From DASTCC01 sp035711465 (GTDB lineage: Bacteria > Acidobacteriota > Vicinamibacteria > Vicinamibacterales > SCN-69-37): a DNA stretch of 13,132 bases. Made by a program: the position numbers and the translations under genes. Each line of letters opens with the position of its first letter. Position 1 is the stretch's first letter. Below the pieces are notes generated by a model that ran no database searches, was not told the origin of the DNA, and was given only the letters and a program-made list of their open reading frames with translations. The DNA lies in assembly GCA_035711465.1 (NCBI GenBank), contig DASTCC010000144.1, positions 1 to 13,132 of the forward strand. Direction: 5' to 3'. This document shows positions 1 through 7,233 of this stretch, one piece after another.

Positions 1-109
1 CCACCGCGATCTCCGGCCGCGTCGATCGCCGCGTCGCGAACGCGGGATCGATGACGCCGGCGACGGCGATCAGCATCGCGGTCCATCGCGCGAGCGCGGC
101 GCCGGTCAT
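1..109 (-). CDS. Partial membrane/exported protein at the end of the MoxR-BatA operon (5' part only)
   Basis: Only the first 36 codons are in the window; the gene continues past the left edge. The ATG at 109-107 overlaps the TGA of the DUF4175 gene by four bases (ATGA), and a GGGGA stretch lies about 7 bases upstream. The residues begin MTGAALARWTAMLIAVAGV, one hydrophobic segment that could be a signal anchor or signal peptide. A DPAFATRRSTRPEIAV stretch follows. In comparable operons the gene after the DUF4175 protein is usually another large membrane or exported protein of unknown role, but too little is visible here to name a family. The tight overlap supports co-translation with its upstream neighbour. 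Confidence 0.6.
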   Translation of the reverse strand, partial: MTGAALARWTAMLIAVAGVIDPAFATRRSTRPEIAV

Positions 110-2220
110 CGATCGGTCCCCCGGCGGAGCGCGTCGGCCAGCGCGCCGGCCAGGCGATCGCGTCCCGGATCGGCGTGCTGCGCCGGCGATGCCGGCAGCG
201 TCTGGCGAACGGCCGCGGTGAGGCGCGACGTGGCGTCCGCCAGGAGATCGCGGCCGCCGCGCGCATCGCCGCGCTCGAGAGCCGCGCCGGCGTTGGTCAA
301 GACCTCCGCGACTTTCTGCAGGTCGGCCGACGTCGCGTCGAGGGCGAGCAGTTCCTGCGCCAGCGTCGTCAGCAGCGGACGATCCGCGCCCGACGGCGTT
401 CCCGCCGCGATCGCGACCGCGCGCGCGAGCACGCTGCGCAGCGCGGCGAGCCGCGGATTGACCTCAGGTGCGGCGTCCGGCACCGTGCCTCGCGCGATGT
501 CGGCCAGCGTGCCGCTGAGCCGGCGGCTGAGATCCAGCGTCTCGCGCTCTGTCAACGTCCGCAGGATGTAGCGGCTGCTCCGAAACGCCTTCTGGATGTG
601 ATCCATCGCGCGCTTCTCGTCGACGAGCGCCTCGGTCAGGTTCGGCGCGGTCAGCGAAGTCGCCGCGCTGCTCATGTAGCGGATCGCGCGCATCAGATCG
701 ATGCGGCCCTGGTTGGCGAGGCGCCCGGCGGCGATGTCCGCTTCGCCCTGTGCCTCCGCCTCCTCGTTGAGCATCGTCGGGTCCGCCGAGTCCGGCGCCT
801 CGTCGTGGGCGTGCGCGTCCTCGAGCTCGCCGCCCATCATGAAGACGAACTCGGCGCGAATCTGCCGCTGCTCGGCGGCCAGCGTCAGCGCCTCCTGATA
901 GAAGTCGTCGGTGGACATCGACGGCTTGCGCGCCGCGAGCCGCTCGGTCTTGACGATCAGCATCCGCTGGCTGAGCGCGTAGCGGTCGCGCTGGTCGTCG
1001 ACGGCGAACCCGTCGGCCGCGAGCGCACCGGGCGAGACGATCTCGACGATGAACGCGTCGGATTCGACCGCCGGCGCGCCCGGCCGCTGATCGCGCGCGA
1101 CGCCGCGGTAGACGACGAGGTCGCCAGGACCGAGCCCGAGCGTCTGCAGCGGCAACGCGCCGGCGCCCTTCCACGCACGCGCCGAGTCGCGTGCGATCGT
1201 GAGCGCGACTTCACCGGTCGTGAAATCGAAGTTCTCGCCCGCGCCCTCGACCTTCGTGTACGTGAGCCGGAGATCGGCGACGCCGAAGTCGTCGCCGGCT
1301 TCGACGCCGACGTCGAGCGGCCGATCGGCCGCCGGCAGAAACAGGTCCTTGCCCGGCGCCGTGAGCCGGACGGTCGGCGCACGATCGGGTGTGACGCCGA
1401 GGCCGATCAGGCGCCGCGCACCCGTCGTGCCCGCCGATCCGAGGGGCTCGAGGGCGATGAAGCCGCTCTCGGCGGCCGTCAGATCGATGGCAAACACGCC
1501 GTCGTCGCGACGAGTCAGCGCCTGCCGCCCCTCGAGCGTCTCGAGATCGACCGACGTCGCCGTGGCGCGGACCGCGATGCGAATGCGGCTCCCGGCGATC
1601 GCGTCGACGCGCGACGGGTTCCGTGACGTCACCTCGCCGCGGCCCGTGTAAGGCGGGGCGACGACCGTCACGTCGATGCCGTCGATCGACGGCGAGAGTA
1701 CTTCGGCACTCGCCGCGGCACCGCCGAACAGGCCGCCGGCGCCGGCGCCGCGAGCCGGCAATGCCGCCGTCAGCGCGACCCAGATCGCCGCCAGCACTGC
1801 GAGCGTCAGCCCGCGCGCACCAATCGGAAACACCCGGGTCAGATCGATCGCACTCGCCGCGCGGGTCGCGTCCTCGACGACGCGAAGGCCGATCGCGTCC
1901 GGGACGCGATTCGGACGGTCGAGAATTTCGGCGGCGGTCACGATCACGTTGTGCGACGGCGCGGCCGCTTCGACGAGCAGCGGGAGGCGCCGCTTCGCCC
2001 GCGCGGCCGCGGCAACCGATGCCAGCGCCGCTGCCGCCGTGATGACGCCGGCGCCGACGACGGTTGGCAGCAACGGCCAGCCCGCCGCCCACCGCGCCAC
2101 CGCCAGCAGCACCCCGATGGCAAGGCCAACGATGGCGCCGTCGATCGCGGAGCGGGTCGTGCGCCGGCGGCTGGCGCGCTCGAGAAAGGCGCGCAGCGTC
2201 GCGTCAGGCCACGCGGGCAT
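106..2220 (-). CDS. DUF4175-like membrane protein of the MoxR/BatA operon
   Basis: This 704-residue protein has two N-terminal hydrophobic segments (about residues 27-47 and 52-72) and a third at about 135-155. A long soluble, probably periplasmic, region follows, with beta-rich stretches at about 180-400 and an alpha-helical, Glu/Arg/Ala-rich C-terminal half. This layout matches the DUF4175-like proteins that follow BatA-type vWA proteins in acidobacterial and other MoxR operons. The family's biochemical role is unknown; a structural or scaffold role in the envelope complex is inference. The ATG at 2220 is preceded by a strong ribosome site (GGAGGT, 5 bases upstream). The gene overlaps the end of the vWA gene by 17 bases and the next gene by 4, so it is clearly co-transcribed. 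No enzyme motif is recognisable. Confidence 0.8.
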   Translation of the reverse strand: MPAWPDATLRAFLERASRRRTTRSAIDGAIVGLAIGVLLAVARWAAGWPLLPTVVGAGVITAAAALASVAAAARAKRRLPLLVEAAAPSHNVIVTAAEILDRPNRVPDAIGLRVVEDATRAASAIDLTRVFPIGARGLTLAVLAAIWVALTAALPARGAGAGGLFGGAAASAEVLSPSIDGIDVTVVAPPYTGRGEVTSRNPSRVDAIAGSRIRIAVRATATSVDLETLEGRQALTRRDDGVFAIDLTAAESGFIALEPLGSAGTTGARRLIGLGVTPDRAPTVRLTAPGKDLFLPAADRPLDVGVEAGDDFGVADLRLTYTKVEGAGENFDFTTGEVALTIARDSARAWKGAGALPLQTLGLGPGDLVVYRGVARDQRPGAPAVESDAFIVEIVSPGALAADGFAVDDQRDRYALSQRMLIVKTERLAARKPSMSTDDFYQEALTLAAEQRQIRAEFVFMMGGELEDAHAHDEAPDSADPTMLNEEAEAQGEADIAAGRLANQGRIDLMRAIRYMSSAATSLTAPNLTEALVDEKRAMDHIQKAFRSSRYILRTLTERETLDLSRRLSGTLADIARGTVPDAAPEVNPRLAALRSVLARAVAIAAGTPSGADRPLLTTLAQELLALDATSADLQKVAEVLTNAGAALERGDARGGRDLLADATSRLTAAVRQTLPASPAQHADPGRDRLAGALADALRRGTDR

Positions 2221-3466
2221 GCGCCACCTCCGCGTCTTCAGCCGCGCGCACGCGATCGATACGACGGCGAACGAGGAATTCAGTCCCGAGCAGGATCAGT
2301 ACGAACAGCCACAGCCAGCGCGCGTCGGAGGGCCCTTCGCGATCGTCGGCCGGCGCTGGCGCCGGTGTCGCCGGACGCTGCCAGCGCTCGAGCTCGGCGG
2401 ACGCGATCGTCACCGGATCCAGCTCGCTCGCGTTGACCGCACGAGTCGATGCGAGCAGACGGGACAACAGCTCGGCCGACGCCAGCGAGCCCGGCGCGCT
2501 GTCCGTGAAGACCGTCAGATGCCGCGCGCCATCGATCTCTACCGCCGCGACACGCGCCGGCGATGCGAGGAGCGCGTCCGGCAGCGTCGCCACCACATCG
2601 CCCATCCACTGGTCGACGATCGGAGCGGCCGCGGCGATCATCGCGTCTCGCTCGGCCGCGCCCGGAAACACCACCGCCATAGGCCGCGTGGACGCCGGAT
2701 CGGCCGGCGTCACGGACCGTGCGGCACCGAACGCGGCTTCGGCGGCAGCGCGATCGGCATCGGCCGCGAACACGCGGATTCCGGGCGCCGGGGTGGACGC
2801 GGCGATCCGATCCGTTCGCCAGTCGGCCGTGACCCCCGCATCGCTCACCGTGGCCCGCGTCCGGGTGTTGAGTTCGCCGTGCGGCCAGTCGGGCAGCTCG
2901 ATCTCGCCTGAGGGCGACCGCGTCACCGGCACGAAGCGCACGCCGATGCCTTCGGGTATCCCGGCGACGTCGTTCGCGGTGAGGGTGCCGCGCTGGAAAT
3001 CGGAGACGATCACGATTTCGCGCAGGCCGCCATGTCGTGCGAGCCAGGCAGCCGCTGCAGGCAGCGCGCGCGCGGGCGAGTCGGACTCCACGGTTCGCGC
3101 GACGTCGAAACGTCCCGCGGCCTCGGTCGCCGCTTCCGTCGCGAGCTCTCGAGGCGCGCCCTGCATGCTCAGGCTGGTGTCGACGATGACGAGCGCGACC
3201 GTGGTGTCCGTGCCTCGCCTGTTCCGCGTCAACACCAGCGGCCCCGCCAGCGCCGCGACGGCGGCGACGACGACGGCGATGCGCAGGGCGAGCATCCAGA
3301 CGTCCGTCAATCGGCGGCGCCGCGCCGGCGACAGGCGCGACGCCGCGATGAAACGCAGCGTCGGGAAGGGCAGGCGGACGGACGTTCGCCGCGCGAGCAG
3401 GTGCGCGGCGATCGGCGCGCCGATCGCCACCAGACCGAGCCAGGCCCAGGGGTTCAGCCAGGTCAT
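2204..3466 (-). CDS. BatA-type aerotolerance protein with von Willebrand factor A domain
   Basis: This 420-residue protein starts with the typical BatA N-terminal module: MTWLNPWAWLGLVAIGAPIA and a first membrane helix (about 5-25), the LPFPTLRF segment, and a second helix (about 57-80). A vWA domain follows with a MIDAS-type DTSLS motif (residues 96-100), which in this fold binds a divalent metal. A C-terminal helix (about 384-399) precedes a basic tail. The vWA part should therefore lie outside the cytoplasm between two membrane anchors. BatA homologues are often 600 residues or more, so this is a short version. The start overlaps the DUF58 stop as ATGA and no good ribosome site is visible, which indicates translational coupling. 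It is a likely partner of the MoxR ATPase encoded two genes upstream. Confidence 0.88.
   Translation of the reverse strand: MTWLNPWAWLGLVAIGAPIAAHLLARRTSVRLPFPTLRFIAASRLSPARRRRLTDVWMLALRIAVVVAAVAALAGPLVLTRNRRGTDTTVALVIVDTSLSMQGAPRELATEAATEAAGRFDVARTVESDSPARALPAAAAWLARHGGLREIVIVSDFQRGTLTANDVAGIPEGIGVRFVPVTRSPSGEIELPDWPHGELNTRTRATVSDAGVTADWRTDRIAASTPAPGIRVFAADADRAAAEAAFGAARSVTPADPASTRPMAVVFPGAAERDAMIAAAAPIVDQWMGDVVATLPDALLASPARVAAVEIDGARHLTVFTDSAPGSLASAELLSRLLASTRAVNASELDPVTIASAELERWQRPATPAPAPADDREGPSDARWLWLFVLILLGTEFLVRRRIDRVRAAEDAEVAHARVA
2226..2231 (-). promoter_or_regulatory. Strong Shine-Dalgarno site of the DUF4175 gene
   Basis: The minus strand reads GGAGGT, then five bases, then the ATG at 2220. 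It lies inside the end of the upstream vWA gene and fixes the start of the 704-residue protein. It is the clearest ribosome site in the operon; the other junctions rely on overlap or weaker sites. Confidence 0.75.
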
Positions 3467-4329
3467 CGCTTGATCAAATATGACCGCAACGCCCGGTCCG
3501 GCGCGATGTCGGTGGGGAACAGCGCGTAATCGACGCCGTCGCGCTTCGCCTCGCTGCGGCAGTGCGCCAGGAAGTCAGCGACGCCGGCGCGATACTCGCG
3601 CGCGACGGTCGCGGCCGAGACCAGGCGCCGCTCGCCCGACTCGGCATCCTCGAACTCGACGTCGTCGTCGAACGGAAACGCAAGTTCATCGCGCGAGATC
3701 ACCTGCAGCATCGCCGCGTCGTGGCCGCGGCGAGCGACGCGCCGCAGCGCCCGCGCCGTTTCGGCCTCGTCGTCGTAGAAGTCGGACAGGGCGATGATCA
3801 CGCCGCGGCGCTTGAGCAGGTCCGCGCCGCGCGTGATCGCCTCGGCCGGACGCCACGTGCCCGAGGGCGTCAGCTGTCCGAGCCTCGCGATCAGCGCGCG
3901 CAGGTGGACGCGGCCGCCGCGCGCGGGCAGATACGACAGCCGCCCGCCGTCGATCGTCATCAGCCCCACCGCGTCGCCTTGGGTGACGATCAGGTAGGCG
4001 AGCGCGGCGGCGATGACGCGCGCGTACTGGAACTTCGTGACGCCGCCGCCGCGCGGGTAGTCCATCGACGCGCTGGTGTCGATCACCAGCATCACCGACA
4101 TGTTGGTGGTCTCGCGGAACTGCCGCGTGTAGAGGCGATCGGTGCGCGCCAGCGCCTTCCAGTCGAGATGCTTCAGATCGTCGCCGGGACGGTACTGGCG
4201 GTACTGGCTGAACTCGGCGCTGAAGCCGTGCAGGGGACTGCGATGTTGGCCGGTGCGGAAGCCCTCGACGACGAGCCGCGCCGAAAGCTCGAGATCTTCG
4301 ATGGCGGCGATCGCGGCGGGGTCGAGCAC
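3463..4329 (-). CDS. DUF58 domain protein (vWA-like MoxR partner)
   Basis: This is a 288-residue soluble protein. The DUF58 signature PGDDLKHLDWKALARTD lies at about residues 48-64, followed by YTRQFRETTN and a vWA-type MIDAS motif DTSAS at 84-88. LSDFYDD at 181-187 looks like the second metal-site loop of the vWA fold. DUF58 proteins accompany MoxR AAA+ ATPases, and this one follows MoxR by six bases. The start is GTG at 4329, with GGAG about 10 bases upstream; no ATG is available at that place. The stop overlaps the BatA-like start as ATGA. The family's exact role is unknown; it is generally taken as a substrate or adaptor of MoxR. Confidence 0.9.
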   Translation of the reverse strand: MLDPAAIAAIEDLELSARLVVEGFRTGQHRSPLHGFSAEFSQYRQYRPGDDLKHLDWKALARTDRLYTRQFRETTNMSVMLVIDTSASMDYPRGGGVTKFQYARVIAAALAYLIVTQGDAVGLMTIDGGRLSYLPARGGRVHLRALIARLGQLTPSGTWRPAEAITRGADLLKRRGVIIALSDFYDDEAETARALRRVARRGHDAAMLQVISRDELAFPFDDDVEFEDAESGERRLVSAATVAREYRAGVADFLAHCRSEAKRDGVDYALFPTDIAPDRALRSYLIKR

Positions 4330-4335
4330 GATGGG

Positions 4336-5343
4336 CTAGCTCCGGACGTGCTCGAGCAGTCGTCCGATGACCTGATCGGAATCGACGCCGTCGGCCTCCG
4401 CCTGGAAGTTGAGCAGGATGCGATGCCGGAGCACCGGCGGCGCCACCGCGCGGATGTCGTCGAGCGACGGCACGCTGCGACCGGCGAGCAGCGCCGCGGC
4501 TTTCGCGCCGAGGAGCAGCGCCTGACCGGCGCGCGGACCCGCGCCCCAGCGCACCCACTCGCGCACGGGCTGCGGAGCCGATTCATCGGCGGGCCGCGTC
4601 GCACGCACCAGCCGAAGCGCGTAGTCGACGACGTTCTCGGCGGCGGGCAGATCGCGCACGAGCGCGCGGGTGCGCTCGAGCGTCGCGCCGTCGGCCACCT
4701 TGGCCACCGTCGGATCCGCGCCGGTGGTCGTCTCCGCGAGGATGCGCCGCTCTTCGGCCGCGGCCGGATAGTCGATGGTGACGTTGAACATGAAGCGATC
4801 GAGCTGCGCTTCGGGCAGCGGATGCGTGCCTTCCTGTTCGATCGGGTTCTCGGTCGCGAGCACGAACAGCGGCCGGTCGAGCGGATAACGGACGCCGCCG
4901 ACGGTGACCTGGTATTCCTGCATCGCCTCGAGCAGCGCCGCCTGCGACTTCGGCGGCGTGCGGTTGATCTCGTCGGCGAGGATGATGTTCGCGAAGATCG
5001 GTCCGGGAATGAAGCGGATCTGCCGCTTGCCGGTGGTGACGTCTTCCTCGATCACGTCGGTGCCGAGGATGTCGGACGGCATCAGGTCCGGCGTGAACTG
5101 GATGCGGTTGAACTTGAGATCGATCGCCGACGCCAGCGTCTTGATTAGCAGCGTCTTGGCGAGGCCGGGCACGCCGCGGAGCAGGCAGTGGCCGCCGGCC
5201 AGCAGACAGGTGAGCACTTCACGCCGCACCTGCTCCTGCCCGATGATCACCCGGCCGAGCTCCCGATTGAGCGTCGTCGCGAGCGTCACCGCGGCGTCGA
5301 ACGACGCGTGCCCCGGCGCGACGGGAGTTTCTGGAGTCAACAA
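4336..5343 (-). CDS. MoxR family AAA+ ATPase
   Basis: MoxR-type AAA+ chaperone ATPase of about 335 residues. Walker A is GVPGLAKT (about residues 57-64), Walker B is ILADEI (about 121-126), and the sensor region ATENPIEQEGTHPLPEAQLDRF is diagnostic of MoxR. It is first in the operon and should act on the vWA proteins encoded downstream. The start is uncertain. The frame stays open to an ATG at 5700, but that extension translates only the intergenic repeats (repeated PDHP/RPPDS-like peptides) and overlaps the start of the divergent gene. Realistic starts are TTG at 5343 or 5340, or GTG at 5289, just before the conserved helix ELGRVIIGQEQVRRE. None has a clear ribosome site. TTG 5343 is chosen because a TACACT hexamer lies 7 bases upstream. 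Confidence 0.85.
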   Translation of the reverse strand: MLTPETPVAPGHASFDAAVTLATTLNRELGRVIIGQEQVRREVLTCLLAGGHCLLRGVPGLAKTLLIKTLASAIDLKFNRIQFTPDLMPSDILGTDVIEEDVTTGKRQIRFIPGPIFANIILADEINRTPPKSQAALLEAMQEYQVTVGGVRYPLDRPLFVLATENPIEQEGTHPLPEAQLDRFMFNVTIDYPAAAEERRILAETTTGADPTVAKVADGATLERTRALVRDLPAAENVVDYALRLVRATRPADESAPQPVREWVRWGAGPRAGQALLLGAKAAALLAGRSVPSLDDIRAVAPPVLRHRILLNFQAEADGVDSDQVIGRLLEHVRS

Positions 5344-5350
5344 GGGGGTA

Positions 5351-5356
5351 AGTGTA
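5351..5356 (-). promoter_or_regulatory. Possible -10 element for moxR
   Basis: The minus strand reads TACACT, a TANNNT-type -10 hexamer, seven bases before the TTG at 5343. No good -35 is visible; the position it would occupy lies inside the repeat array. If it is used, the transcript would begin close to the start codon. This is weak evidence, offered as the only promoter-like site in front of the operon. Confidence 0.3.
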
Positions 5357-5358
5357 TC

Positions 5359-5514
5359 GGGGAATCGGGTGGTCGGGTAATCGGGTAATCGCCGATCGCG
5401 GAATCGGGTGGTCGGGAAGTCGAATGAGTCGGGTGGTCGGGTAATCGGGTAATCGCCGATCGCGGAATCGGGTGGTCGGGAAGTCGAGTGAATCGGGTGG
5501 TCGGGAAGTCGAGC
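5359..5514. repeat. 64-bp tandem repeat built from 8-base units (CCCGANNN on the minus strand)
   Basis: A 64-bp unit beginning TCGGGTGGTCGGGTAATC occurs at 5365 and again at 5429, differing mainly at the GAATC/GAGTC junction. A third, partial copy begins at 5493. Read on the minus strand, each unit breaks into octamers such as CCCGATTA, CCCGACCA and CCCGATTC with occasional 7- or 9-base units. The array starts just upstream of moxR and fills its presumed promoter region. There are no unique spacers, so it is not a CRISPR array. Part of it (5359-5385) is a four-tract G-quadruplex motif. Confidence 0.9.
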
Positions 5515-5634
5515 ATCCTGCCGCGCATTCTGTCCGGGTGTATTACCGGCGCCGCGAGGGCCGATTTTGCGATTAGGATTGCTCGAAGTCCGGTTAACGA
5601 TAGAACCTGGCGACCGTTTCGCCGATTGCCGATG
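5515..5634. other. Central part of the divergent intergenic region, no feature seen
   Basis: These 120 bases lie between the two octamer arrays and have lower GC than the flanking genes. I see no convincing ORF, RNA gene or consensus promoter here. Any promoter for the carbamoyltransferase homologue should lie here or in the adjoining right-hand array. Confidence 0.5.
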
Positions 5635-5682
5635 ACCCGATCGGCGATTACCCGATCGCCGGACCACCCGATTACCGGTAAC
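5635..5682. repeat. Inverted partner array of 8-base units next to the carbamoyltransferase start
   Basis: The plus strand carries the same octamers seen on the minus strand at 5359-5514: CCCGATCG, GCGATTA, CCCGATCG, CCGGACCA, CCCGATTA, then CCGGTAAC, ending two bases before the ATG at 5685. Relative to the first array it is an inverted repeat. As a result, each divergent gene has the CCCGATTA-type units in the same orientation directly upstream. The arms are about 120 bp apart and could pair in single-stranded DNA or RNA. Confidence 0.8.
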
Positions 5683-5684
5683 GC

Positions 5685-7079
5685 ATGACCGTCCTTTCAC
5701 TGTCCTGCTTCGTGTCCAACGCCGCGGCGGCGCTGCTCGTCGACGGCAAGCTCGTCGCCGCGTCCACCGAGTCGCGCTTTTCGCGCGTGCCCGGCGACAG
5801 CGCGTTTCCGGAGCGCGCGATCCGCTTCTGTCTCGAGCGCCTCCGGATGCTGACCGGCCGCGCCGCCGTCGATCGGGTGGCCTGCGTCGATCGTGGCGAG
5901 ACGCCGCCGGCGGGCGGTGCGCGCAAGCCGCTCGCGGAGATCAAGAGCGCGGTGTCGGGATGGACGGACAAGCAGAGCCTGCGGCGGCGCATCCGGTCGC
6001 TGGTCGACGTCCGCTCCGAGCAGATCGTGTTCGTCGATCCGCTGCGCGCGCACGCGGCCAATGCGTTCATGTCGTCGCCGTTCGAGGAGGCCGCAATCAT
6101 CGTCGCCGACGGCGATGCCGATCACACGGTCACCGCGACCGCCGTCGGCAGTGGCGCGACGGTCGATCTCGAAGCGGTCGCCCGGCAGGACGTCACCGGC
6201 GCGTCGCTGGCGCGCATGGCCGCCGATCTGCTGACCGCGTCGGGATCGGCGACGCGAGTGGCGTTCGGCGGCAGCCGTGCCGGCGATCCCTGCCTGGTCG
6301 CGCACCTGCTCGAGGACGGCCGGGTCACCGAGATCTTCGTGCCGCCGGCCGTCGACGGCGCCGGCGCCGCGCTCGGCGCCGCGCTGCACGTCCATCATCT
6401 CGTCGCCGGCGGCGCCAGAGAGTTCGCGCTCGCGCATCCGTACTGGGGCGTGCCGATCGAGCGCCGCGGGGTGCTCGAAGTGGCGCAGACGAGCGGATTG
6501 ATCTGGGTCGAATGCGACGAGCACGAGCTGCTGTCGCGGACGACCGATTTGCTGGCGCTCGGCAAGGTGCTGGCCTGGGCCCAGGAAGCCGCCGAATGGG
6601 GCCCGCGCGCGCTCGGCAACCGCAGCATCGTCTGCGATCCGACCCAGCCGGATGCGATCGGGCGGATGCCGCACGTCGCCGAGGCGCCCGACGACACCTC
6701 GATGTGGACGCTGGCGGTGCCGGCCGAGCGGATGGCGGCGATGTTCGACGGCGTGCCGGCCGCGGCGCTCGGCCCGGGCCGCTTCGGCGCCGTCGCGTGC
6801 CGGCCGAAGCCCGCCGTCGCCGATGTGCTGGCGATGCCGACGCATCTCGATGGCCGCCTCGCCGTCCACGTCGTCGCGCGAGAGGTCAATCCGCGCTTCC
6901 ACGCGCTGATCACGCGCGCGGCCGGGAAGATTGCGATCCCCGCGCTCGCGCAGACGGTGCTGGCGTCGCCGGGCGAAGCGCCCGCGAACACCGCCGCCGA
7001 CGCGTTCAAGGCCTTCCGCGACTGGAAGCTCGGCGCGCTCGTGCTCGATCACACGATGATGATCAATGACGGAGTGTAG
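5685..7079 (+). CDS. Divergent NodU/CmcH-family carbamoyltransferase homologue, probably altered active site
   Basis: The 464-residue product follows the NodU/CmcH carbamoyltransferase plan: an N-terminal Kae1-like start (residues 1-50, AAAALLVDGKLVAASTESRF...FPERAIRFCL), the RAHAANAFMSSPFEEAAIIVADG region (121-143), IFVPPAVDGAGAALGAAL (217-234), and the family signature EWGPRALGNRSI (304-315). Several residues expected in active members are missing. The HxxxH metal motif (HHLAHAASAF in typical members) reads PLRAHAANAF, keeping only His123. The early HDSAAA motif reads VSNAAAA. The C-terminal NTSFN...GEPI motif reads AQTVL...GEAP. The protein is also shorter than the usual 550-600 residues. 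The overall fold is likely kept, but classical carbamoyl transfer is doubtful. The substrate is unknown, and no antibiotic or nodulation gene cluster surrounds it. There is no strong ribosome site; the octamer repeat reaches almost to the ATG. Confidence 0.8.
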   Translation: MTVLSLSCFVSNAAAALLVDGKLVAASTESRFSRVPGDSAFPERAIRFCLERLRMLTGRAAVDRVACVDRGETPPAGGARKPLAEIKSAVSGWTDKQSLRRRIRSLVDVRSEQIVFVDPLRAHAANAFMSSPFEEAAIIVADGDADHTVTATAVGSGATVDLEAVARQDVTGASLARMAADLLTASGSATRVAFGGSRAGDPCLVAHLLEDGRVTEIFVPPAVDGAGAALGAALHVHHLVAGGAREFALAHPYWGVPIERRGVLEVAQTSGLIWVECDEHELLSRTTDLLALGKVLAWAQEAAEWGPRALGNRSIVCDPTQPDAIGRMPHVAEAPDDTSMWTLAVPAERMAAMFDGVPAAALGPGRFGAVACRPKPAVADVLAMPTHLDGRLAVHVVAREVNPRFHALITRAAGKIAIPALAQTVLASPGEAPANTAADAFKAFRDWKLGALVLDHTMMINDGV

Positions 7080-7080
7080 T

Positions 7081-7129
7081 GGCTCGCGCTTTGCGCTCGC
7101 GGATCGGGGCTTGGGGCTCGGGGCCTGTC
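7081..7129 (+). repeat. Degenerate 7-base-period array after the carbamoyltransferase gene
   Basis: Directly after the stop codon the sequence divides into seven consecutive heptamers of GCTYGGG type, including GCTTTGC, GCTCGCG, GCTTGGG and GCTCGGG. The array is short and degenerate but has the same period and number of units as the arrays at 7185 and 7720. No hairpin terminator is seen in this gap. Confidence 0.6.
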
Positions 7130-7162
7130 ACGACGGCATCGGCGGGTAGCGTCATCTAAAGA

Positions 7163-7233
7163 ATGATGCACGTTGCATGAGCAAGGAACCTGAGAACTGG
7201 GCACCCGTCACCCAGCACCGGGCACACAGCACC
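7163..7233 (+). repeat. Gene-start repeat, copy 1 (mini-ORF plus seven heptamers)
   Basis: This 71-bp element matches 7698-7768 without gaps, with 11 differences by eye. It contains a five-codon mini-ORF (ATG ATG CAC GTT GCA TGA, 7163-7180). The mini-ORF's TGA overlaps the ATG at 7177. Eight bases after that ATG come exactly seven heptamers (7185-7233), mostly NNGCACC or NNGAACC. It supplies the first 19 codons of the longer reading of the DUF5655 gene. Confidence 0.88.

Noticed and set aside
175..1626. Long plus-strand ORF opposite the DUF4175 gene
   Set aside because: Arg-rich composition typical of antisense frames in GC-rich DNA. The minus-strand gene has a strong ribosome site, membrane helices and operon context.
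3562..5148. Long plus-strand ORF opposite DUF58 and moxR
   Set aside because: Antisense to genes with unmistakable MoxR and DUF58 motifs; no domain of its own.
5359..5514. CRISPR-like array
   Set aside because: The 64-bp units are directly tandem and consist of iterated octamers; there are no unique spacers, and no cas genes are nearby.
5344..5700. N-terminal extension of MoxR to the ATG at 5700
   Set aside because: It translates the intergenic repeats into PDHP/RPPDS-like peptides, overlaps the divergent gene and lacks any MoxR similarity.
5697..7052. Long minus-strand ORF opposite the carbamoyltransferase homologue
   Set aside because: The plus strand carries the family signature GPRALGNRS. 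The antisense product is Arg/His/Asp-rich with no recognisable domain.
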